Shown piece after piece: positions 56,270 to 64,000 of a stretch of 64,000 nt of DNA. A program made the translations under genes and the position numbers. How positions within the stretch are numbered: the stretch's first letter is position 1; the number at the start of each line of letters is the position of its first letter. The notes below the pieces were generated by a model. The model was not told the origin of the DNA, did not search any database, and was given only the letters and a program-made list of their open reading frames with translations. This DNA is from Clarkia xantiana subsp. parviflora (Eukaryota > Streptophyta > Magnoliopsida > Myrtales > Onagraceae): NCBI GenBank assembly GCA_036873135.1, contig JAPTYO010000005.1, positions 10,394,166-10,458,165 of the forward strand, given 5' to 3'.

Positions 56270-56640
56270 GCTCGAATTAGAACCCAGATACAGCACCTGG
56301 GTTCAAATATGAACCCAGGTGCTACATCTGGGTTCAAATCTGAACTAAAGTGCTTCATCTAGGTTCGTTTCTTAACCCAGGTGCTGCGCCTGGATTCGGA
56401 TTTGAACCCATGCACAACTCTTGGGTTCATATTTAAACCCAGATACTGTTGCAGGGTTCATAAACGAACACTGATGCAACACATGGGTTCATAAACAAAC
56501 CCAGATGCAACACCTGGGTTAAGAATCGAACCCAGGATAGCATCTGGGTTCATTTATAAACCCAGTTGATGCGCTTGGGTTCAGAAACGAACACAGTTAC
56601 ATCACATGGGTTCAGATCATAATCCAAGCGTTGCAACTAG
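56270..56640. repeat. 31-bp tandem array, each unit a small inverted repeat
   Basis: The GGGTTC anchor recurs every 31 bp (30 once) about eleven times between 56299 and 56608. Units read AACCCAGNTGC...CTGGGTTC, so each can pair with itself or with its neighbours. Confidence 0.9.
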
Positions 56641-57001
56641 ATTTAGATCCTTTTTTTTGCTGACCCCGATTTCGCTGTTACTGTTGGTCGCTCGGACGAC
56701 GACCTCGATCTACGACAATAGTGGATCTGATCAAATTTGTGTCCATATCGTCGGGGGATACTTTAGACGCTTGGAAAATTTAGGCTCGGGACAATTAATC
56801 AGGTTTAATGGTACATTCAAATTAATACCTCTTTCAATTACAAAAATCATCAACTTTGGTATTAAAAAACCATTCTATCTCTTTCAGTTCAACATAAAAA
56901 AATATGAATACTTGCAACTAGTTTAAAGTGCTTTAATTGACTTGAAAAGTTGAAAAATGTTGCAGACACATGTTTTAGTTTTTTTTTTTTTAGCCACACC
57001 G

Positions 57002-57590
57002 ATTTTATTGAAATAAGAACGATTACAAGCTACAAATTAGAAAACAACTGTTCTTGGGGATTGGTTAACATCCAATTCCCGAACAAGTAGAGCAAATACT
57101 AACATAACAATGAAATATAACAGAGCAAGAACCAGAAATACAACCGGTAGTAAACAAGCTAGAACACCAGATCGACTTAACGGTATTGAAGAATCCATGC
57201 AAGATAGCAGCTTGGTGATGATGAATCCAACTGATACAACAACGTGTTCAGCCCTTGGGAGAATAAAAGAACCTCCCTCAAGGTGACATAGGTAACTGAG
57301 GACATGTAGAACAAGCGATACCAGATAGGACCCATAGTAAATCAGAAACACAAACAACTCCATAAACAAACAAAGACGACCGCATGACCGGTGTAGAGAT
57401 TTCTAATGGTGGAACAAACAACTCCATAAACCAGACTACCTAAGCGCCCATGTCTGTGGAACAACCGCGAAGGACTAGTGCACGTAAGGGGTTCAGAAGA
57501 AATACTGTGTTTCTCCGTTAGGAGAAAGGTTTGATAGGATGCGACCGGAATCGTATCTTGGGTACCCCGAATGATAAATATCATGCAGTG
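57002..57590 (-). other. Possible retroposed unit with poly(A) tail
   Basis: On the minus strand the sequence ends CAATAAAATCGGTGTGGC followed by a run of A (plus-strand T run near 56980-56992). That looks like a polyadenylated copy (LINE 3' end or processed RNA). A 110-residue hydrophobic frame (57037-57369) precedes it but shows no known domain. Confidence 0.35.
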
Positions 57591-58345
57591 GTTTGTGTGA
57601 AGAAGCGTTGGTTCTTAGGAGCTATGAATCCAACTGGATGGGGTCGGTGAAGGGGATTAGTGGGTTGGGCCACCGTCAAAGTATAAGCGAGTTTGGGATT
57701 GAAACGATGAACATCATCCACAACAACACGTGGGGGAGCGAGGACGGTGGGCGATGGGCGAAGAGGTGGTCCATGGTGGCGCGTCGCGGCGAGAGGTGGC
57801 ACGTTGCGGCGAGAGGGGACGCGTGGGGTGGTTTGACGACGCGTGGCGACGCGTGGGAGGGAGTGGGTTGTAGGTACGCGCACTGAGGTACTTGGTCAGT
57901 ACCCAACCGACTAGCATGGGGCGTTAGTGGTGGTGAAATGCACGTGGATGCGCGTGCGGTGGCGCGTGGGGTGGCGCGTGAGGTGGCGCGTAGTAGGGCT
58001 TGTGGTGGCGTGGGGAGGTGTGTGAAGGCGCGTGGTGTTGCGTATAGGCGTGTGGTGGGCACGCGACCGACACGTTCGGGAGAGGAGGTGATGTTCGTCG
58101 GTGGGTGGGACCCGACTTGGGTTTGGTGAGTGTGAGTGTGTTGTTTGTGGTGGTGGTTGCGGGGGTATCAGGCGGTTCTTGTGCGCGCTTGGGGGTGGTG
58201 GTTGTGGCAAAAAAGATGTACGCGCTTCCAAGAAGTTGTTCCCGTCACTAGGTCGGGACAGGCTCGATAGAGGGGCTGTGAGGGGGAGGGGGAGAAGCGG
58301 ACTCCACAGTTTGGCGAGGCGGCGGTGGAGATTGGAGTGAAGACG
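57591..58345. other. GC-rich segment with GTGGCGCGTGGG-type short repeats
   Basis: Sharp change from AT-rich flanks to GC-rich DNA. Short repeats of GGACGCGTGGG and GTGGCGCGTG fill 57770-58060. Open frames in several phases are by-products of composition. It may be gene-derived sequence carried by the CACTA element, or a minisatellite. Confidence 0.5.
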
Positions 58346-58555
58346 AGGATAAACAAGGCCATTTGATGTGGTAGGACTTCTAGCTTTTTCTTTGACTTAG
58401 GCATTGGCTGGAGAAGGAGCTTCATACTCATGACAGTCGAGAGAGTTTGCATTTAGGAGTGACTTCCCTTAGGTTTTGGATTATAGGGAGGTTTCAAATA
58501 GTAACTCCCTTCCTCTCCTGACTTCCTTATATTATTCATTTTAGTACTGAAGACA

Positions 58556-58947
58556 TAATGAGTATTCTTGAAAATTTCGGTCGGTTATTTTAATTAAAGT
58601 TTTGTTAAATTTTTATTTGACAAATTAGTCAGAAAATCTATCAGAAATCGATATGGAAATTTTCGGTTGGAGAAATCGGTCAATTATGGGTGGGTAATCA
58701 ATAATTATTACCTACCAATTTTTGAAAAAAAAAAATCGTAGTAGAAATCGGTCAATTAATCGTGGGTAATCAACAATTATTGCCTACCAAGCGGTAAAAA
58801 AAATCCGTAGGAGAAATCGGTCAGAAAAAGGTAAGGACACATATTTTTTTCAATCGGACGAAATCCCGTGGGAAAGCGGTGGTACATTCCTAACTGACGG
58901 GTCAGTTAGAAATTCACCCGTAGGTAAATGCGGCTTTTCTTGTAGTG
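58556..58947 (-). repeat. CACTA right subterminal region and terminal repeat
   Basis: GAAATCGGTCA-type motifs occur at least four times (58680, 58745, 58815 and nearby), and the block GTGGGTAATCAAxAATTATT is duplicated. Ends TTTTCTTGTAGTG at 58947. Confidence 0.7.
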
Positions 58948-58950
58948 TAT

Positions 58951-60300
58951 AACTCTGCCGATTAAGTTAGATAACAACACATGGTAAAATTTAGTGATTT
59001 GGAAATTCAAAGTTAATTTGAAAACTTATGGCCTCAAATGCCTTTTATTTTGTAACTTGACACGACTAGCGATTTTAAACTTAAAAAAATTCTAGAAAAA
59101 TGCACGTCAATATATAATAATATATAATATTAGTGTCGATAGATATTTCTTAATTTCATATGTATATTAATATTATAATCTAATCTTTTCACCGTTTTTT
59201 TTTTTATGTGGAAGTAAAGGTGACGGTTTTTTTTTAATAACATATGCTATTATATATTTTTAAGTTATGTAACTCAATGTAAATAATTTATAAAAAAAAC
59301 TAAGATGCGTATTTCATTTTAATATATTAATTTTAAAATAAATTGGTGCATTAAGCACGACTTAAAAAAAAATTATATCATAAATTTTCATTCGAGTAAA
59401 ATTCTACGCAACAAATATGTGTCAATGACTAGTATTATATAATTTTTAATACCATACATAGTTAAAGAGTCGGATTTCTTTATGGTACTCTTTACAACTG
59501 TTTTCTTGTCCATGAGGAAGTAAATATGATCATCTTTCAAATGACATTTGATATCATATATTTCTTTATGTATATTATTGTTAACGAGATGTATATGTTA
59601 TTTTTTAATGTGTTAGTTTTAAAATAAATTTCGAGACGAATCGTGAATTGATAATAAACATTATAGTGTCCGGCTAAACTAGTGTCAATTGTATTTACTG
59701 TCAAATTTATAGCAACTAGATTAGTTATATCAAGATTTATGTAACAACTGAGTTCTTATTGTTTTTCTCTCTTGAAATTTGATTATTTCTCTTTTATACA
59801 TAATAGATATAAATTCGACCATAAGAGAATTCACAATGGTACTACATAGTATTACCTAAATGTGGATTAAACATATATTTTATGTAAAGTATATAAAAAT
59901 GTGATACAATTGTTTTACTTTGCATTCCTTAAAAGTCGTACCCACCTTTTTTTACCTAACATATTCCTTAAATTTAAGGAATGCATTATATATTACATAA
60001 CTAATTTTTAATTATAAATTAATTTATTTTATAATTAATGTTAATAGCTTGAGATTCTTGAAAAAAATTAATAATAAAATATATTTAAAGAATATAATTA
60101 AGTAAAACGATTGGATATCAAATATTATATATGTGTATTTTAACTTAACGTATTACTTAAAGTACACATAAATGTCTATGTGACAAGTTTAAAGAATATA
60201 TTTTATGTAAAACCATTTAACCAATCCAACATTATAACATAAAATTTTATTTAGGTGTAAACCCGCAATACACTAATCAATAATTAGTTAAAGAATACTC
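58951..60300. other. AT-rich flanking DNA
   Basis: No gene or element recognised. Strongly AT-rich with many stops in all frames. Confidence 0.5.
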
Positions 60301-60858
60301 TAGTTGGAATCAACGGGGCGGGTTTTCGCAGCCCCGGACCCGCCCCGCGGGTCGGCCTGGCTGACCCGGCCCCGGCCAAATGGCCCTTTCGGGTCGGGTG
60401 GGGTCAACAATCCGCGGGGCCCCGACCCGCCCCGCCATGTGAACAATTTTTTTTTTTCACTTTTCAATATTAAATACAATTTTTTTTGTCAAAATATTAC
60501 ATTATATATAAATTCAAAACATAAATCTAACACCAATCAAATATAAACAACAAACACATCAAATTCATTACAAATACAAATTCAAATCCAAACACCAAAT
60601 TAACAAATCCTAATAATCTAAATATATATATTTGTAATTTGTTTCATGTTATTTATATATGTACTATATTAACCATATTGTTTAGTAAATGTTAGATCAT
60701 ATTAACATAAAAAAAAATATATTATATATATATGCATTTTGGGGCGGGTCTACGGGGCTCCGGGTCTCTAGACTCGGACCCGCCCCGACCCGTAACCCGC
60801 GGGTTGGCGGGTCGGGGCCCGCGGGTCAGCGCGGCACCGAGACCCGTTGCCATCCCTA
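60301..60858. mobile_element. hAT-type miniature element
   Basis: GC-rich arms of GACCCG/CGGGTC repeats around an AT-rich centre, ending GTTGCCATCCCTA. GAATCAAC follows the right end (60859-60866), and GAATCAAC also occurs at 60307-60314 directly before GGGGCGGG. Either the left inverted repeat is mutated or the left 13 bases were lost and this is the true 8-bp duplication. No transposase. Confidence 0.8.
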
Positions 60859-60866
60859 GAATCAAC

Positions 60867-62390
60867 GGCCCCCCATTGAAGATTAATTTGTTTGAGTGCT
60901 GACTGCTGGAGCAGTTGGGATTTGATATAGGATATTTATCAACTACTCTACTCCATTTTTTATTTTCCGAATAAAGATTAATACCTTAACCTAAAAGTAC
61001 TTATTTGGTACTTCAACTTTACAACTACCTAGATTGGTACCTAAGTAAGTTTGAAGTCAAACTGAACTTTTTTTAAAAAAAATATTTAAAAATACCCTTA
61101 AATCTGTAACTATATTCAATTACCCCTTCTTTTTTTTTTTTTTTTTTTTAAATCCTGTCCATTTTGAGTTAGTCAAAAAGAAATTAACCATTTTAAACTC
61201 ATAGTTAATTTTTTTTTTGGCCAAACTCATATAATTTAATAATTTATTTAACATTATAACTTATAAGTATTGATTTACAACCCCTTGAATATAATGCGTG
61301 TCTTGGACCTTGGTCCTTGGACTCTAACTACATACATATATATACTTAATTAATTGCTAATCGAACAAGTTGTGCATGCATGTGAGACAGATGGGGTTTA
61401 CTTGTATTTTGTAATCATATTTATTAAAAATAAATAAATCCTAATTAATTGTATACAACTTTAAATAATACACATTCTTAAGAAACTAAAAATCAAAGAG
61501 GAATTTTCAATATTCTACACTTTAAGGAATATCTAATTAAATAAAAAAACTAATTATACTTGATTAAATTAAATAACGATATTTGACAAAACATCTAGCT
61601 TTAGAGTTTAAAATCTATTAAAAAAACTTCTAATTTTAAATGCATATCACCGTGACCGGCGATTCTAAACTTTAAAATGCACTAAATTATTCTATTCATT
61701 ATAACAATTTTACAATGTTAATATCTATAAATATTTTTACTTCATTTATTATAATATTATTTACTTTTAAATATTTTAATGAAAGATTCATAATATTTTT
61801 TATAATACTCTAATTTATATACGGATAATTTTTTTATATTAAATAGATGTAAAAAGTTTTTAAATCACGTAGATAACAAATTAATTAATAATAATCTAAA
61901 TATATTAATTTAAAAATAAATTATTGAACAAACTACGAATAAAATATATATTATAATTGTAATATTATTATTATATATATAATATAAGTTCCACTTAGTA
62001 GAATTTGTTGAAAGCGCAACTTAATAACGATTTTTTTAATCCAGCTAGCTAAGGAAAACTGCTTCTGAATCTGAAGGATGCGGTATGCACATGCCAAATA
62101 TTCATATTTTAGCCGCGGTGTCAGTAATGATTGTGATCAGAGAGGCTTTGTGTCATTGTGTGTGTACACCACCCAACCTCCTCTCTATTGTTTGAACGTT
62201 TTAGTTTAAACTTTTTATTTATCGTATATATATATATATCTTTGACACAAAAAAAAACCTTTTTATCATCATTCTCTATTTATTAATAATCTATATATAT
62301 AAATTTAGGTAGAAAGAGATTACCATATGCAATGTGAAGCTGGGAATTTTCTAATTATCTCCATCTGATGCATGAGCTATGGGTTTTCAG
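60867..62390. other. AT-rich DNA without recognised gene
   Basis: Poly-T at 61131-61149 and TATA-rich stretches. 62040-62390 becomes less AT-rich and could include promoter DNA for the gene-like segment that follows. Confidence 0.45.
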
Positions 62391-64000
62391 TCCACCGATA
62401 ATCCAGCTGCGGGTTGGAAAACGAGCTCAGTCTTCAGGCACCTAAGAGTCTGCCATTTGAAGTCTACCTGACGGTTCAGATACCCACCAGTCTGAGGTTT
62501 GAAGTCGGTGATGAACAACGGTACCGAAGAGTCGGAGTTTGCCTTGGTTCAGGTTCCAGGGTTTGGGTTCCGACGCATCCATGTTCAATTCACCCAATCT
62601 ATATAATTCGCTTCCTCGACTCATCAACAAACTCAACAACATCGTTTCCGCTTCCTCGACTCAGCAAACTCAACAGAATCACTCCTGGGTCCAGGTTCTC
62701 TTTCATAATCTGTTAATCACCCCATCTTCTCCTTCCTGCACCTCCAGCGACGACCCCCCTTCTTGATCGGCGACGATTGGGTATGAGTCTTCAATCGGCA
62801 ACAATTGGGTATGGGCATGGCTGTGATTTTTTGTTCTTTTACAAGTTTTTGTCAATTTCAGAGAAAATCCGAGTAACCGGTCTATTTTACCGCAAACTCG
62901 GTTAGGGTTTTCTGCACTGCGGCAATGCAGATCGTTTAGGAGCGAGGATGGAGACAGAGAGGTGGAAGAAGGTGGCTATCCAAAGGTGGAATCACTGAAG
63001 ATTTGCTGGAGATTCACCATTACAGTGTTTGCTCGAATACACAATTTCTAAGGTGGAAGTGTTCGTGATTTCTCTTTGTAAAGGTAAAGTGCTTAATCTT
63101 CTTCTCTTGAATGATCTTCGATTCAGATGTGGCTCTAATTTGGATTTGAGGTATGAAACCCATAACCTATCCAGATTCAAAAAAGTTATATTTAAAAAAA
63201 TTACAAGAGTAGTTATTGAAGTTAGCTCAGGTAATCCAGATATCAATTTGTTCGATTTTGGGTAAAATGTCTCCTTTTCGAGGTAATGTCATCGCCTGAT
63301 ATAATTTTGCTATTTTGGAGGTTCATTTATGTATGTATGATTAATTGTGTGTTTGTTTTTACGTAGGAATTCGGTTTGAAGCTTTTAGTGAGGTTATTAT
63401 GTTGAAGTGCAAAAGATGATAGAGTACACATGTAATTATGATATCTCTAGTGATCTAAACTCATTGTGCTATATATCTCTATTTATTCGGTTTTGCAGAA
63501 CTTCTCATCTGTTGAGCGAGTCTACCTTTATAGGAAACAGTTTAGACGATTTGGAAATAAATAACAGGTATCTGCATACTTTCTAAATCATCTTCTTCTT
63601 CTTGGTTATTTTCTGCTTCCAGGACTTATGTATGAAACACAGCTCACATTTGAACTGCAATTCAAAGTTTTGTCTGGTATGATTTGATATGGAGCACATA
63701 TTCAAAGACTAATATAACTGAGTTAATTATAAATTGATTTATCTGTATTTGAGAGCAGGATCCATTTGGATTAATTTTAGTAGGGTATGATTGTAGGAGG
63801 CGATATATTGAATTCAAATTAGAGGGAACTCAATGATGTTGGGTGAGAGTATTAAATATGTACAAGCAACAACAACTGAGGTGAGATATTTTATTATTAT
63901 AAAGATTAACTCTTTTTAATTACTATGAGCATCACTTGCTTCGCTTTTAATTATTTTTCATCACTTCTGACTACAACTGCTTGCTTTAGATGATAATGAT
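62391..64000 (+). other. Gene-like segment, unrecognised, possibly a host gene 5' part
   Basis: Composition changes here to ordinary plant coding-like sequence. An ATG at about 62581 opens MFNSPNLYNSLPRLINKL and runs 61 codons to 62766, rich in Ser, Asn and Gln. A second frame at 63029-63265 (KVLNLLLLNDLRFRCGSNLD, VVIEVSSGNPDINLFDFG) has a leucine-rich pattern that faintly recalls F-box/LRR-type proteins. A possible exon at 63500-63568 lies between TTTTGCAG and GTATCTG. I cannot join these into one frame, so gene, pseudogene and noncoding are all possible. Confidence 0.3.

Larger units (their letters stand above)
25668..58947. mobile_element. CACTA transposon shell, about 33 kb, filled with nested elements
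   Basis: The left end CACTACAAGAACACTTATG (25668) and the right end, read inwards as CACTACAAGAAAAGCCGC from 58947, are inverted copies. The resemblance goes on for about 65 bp and includes TTACCTAC and AGGAATGTAC. The 3 bp outside are TAT on both sides (25665-25667, 58948-58950), the duplication length of CACTA elements. Subterminal regions carry repeated GACCGATTT / GAAATCGGTC motifs (25740-25900, 58570-58890). I see no transposase, so it would be non-autonomous. The alternative is two separate elements of the same family. Confidence 0.65.

Noticed and set aside
57037..57369. Hydrophobic 110-residue frame considered as a membrane protein
   Set aside because: No recognised family and no support beyond length; it is next to a poly(A)-like tail, so a retroposed 3' region is as likely.
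57676..58062. 128-residue minus-strand frame, Pro/Thr/Arg/His-rich
   Set aside because: Composition by-product of the GTGGCGCGTG repeats; several phases are open at once.

Overview
The window is plant nuclear DNA, almost all of it transposable elements nested inside one another. The evidence is Ty3/Gypsy Tat-type LTR retrotransposons with a second (archaeal-type) RNase H, Ty1/Copia elements with an initiator-Met tRNA primer site, a plant LINE with a DUF4283 ORF, a CACTA transposon and hAT miniature elements. I see no bacterial operon, rRNA, tRNA or CRISPR. I cannot name the species.

Layout, left to right. 1-2080 holds two broken LINE pieces in opposite orientations. At 2081 a Tat-like Gypsy element on the + strand (E1) begins. 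Its coding region is cut twice. A second Tat-like Gypsy element (E2, 3928-13514, - strand, TSD CAACC) sits between RT codons. A Copia element (Copia-1, 13700-22249, - strand, TSD CATGG) sits just after the RT catalytic motif. Removing both insertions restores the reading frame across each junction. E1 ends abruptly at about 24672 with no 3' LTR.

From 25668 to 58947 there is what looks like one CACTA transposon of about 33 kb, with matching ends CACTACAAGAA...TTCTTGTAGTG and the 3-bp duplication TAT. It was inflated by later insertions. A small hAT element (TSD CGCTCAAC) was split by Copia-2 (about 26060-45249). Copia-2 in turn carries a 10.8-kb Gypsy derivative without pol (E3, 32633-43435). 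Next come a head-to-head Copia palindrome with LTRs at both outer ends (45450-51799), a truncated Copia (53021-54971), and several tandem-repeat arrays. 58951-64000 is AT-rich flanking DNA with one more hAT element (60301-60858) and gene-like, unrecognised sequence from about 62400.

The most interesting biology is in the Gypsy elements. E1 and E2 both lack gag: the reading frame starts about 55 nt after the LTR, directly in the leader of the protease. E3 is the reverse, keeping a gag-like N-terminal ORF but no pol. E2 also carries an antisense gene downstream of pol, with its own TATA box and three coding exons. The two predicted introns join reading frames cleanly and would give a 306-residue coiled-coil protein. 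E3 has a decayed relative of the same antisense gene. All three families share a stem-loop with a C-rich loop about 104-116 nt downstream of the LTR TATA box. Together this suggests a lineage of non-autonomous elements that depend on one another or on a full-length helper.
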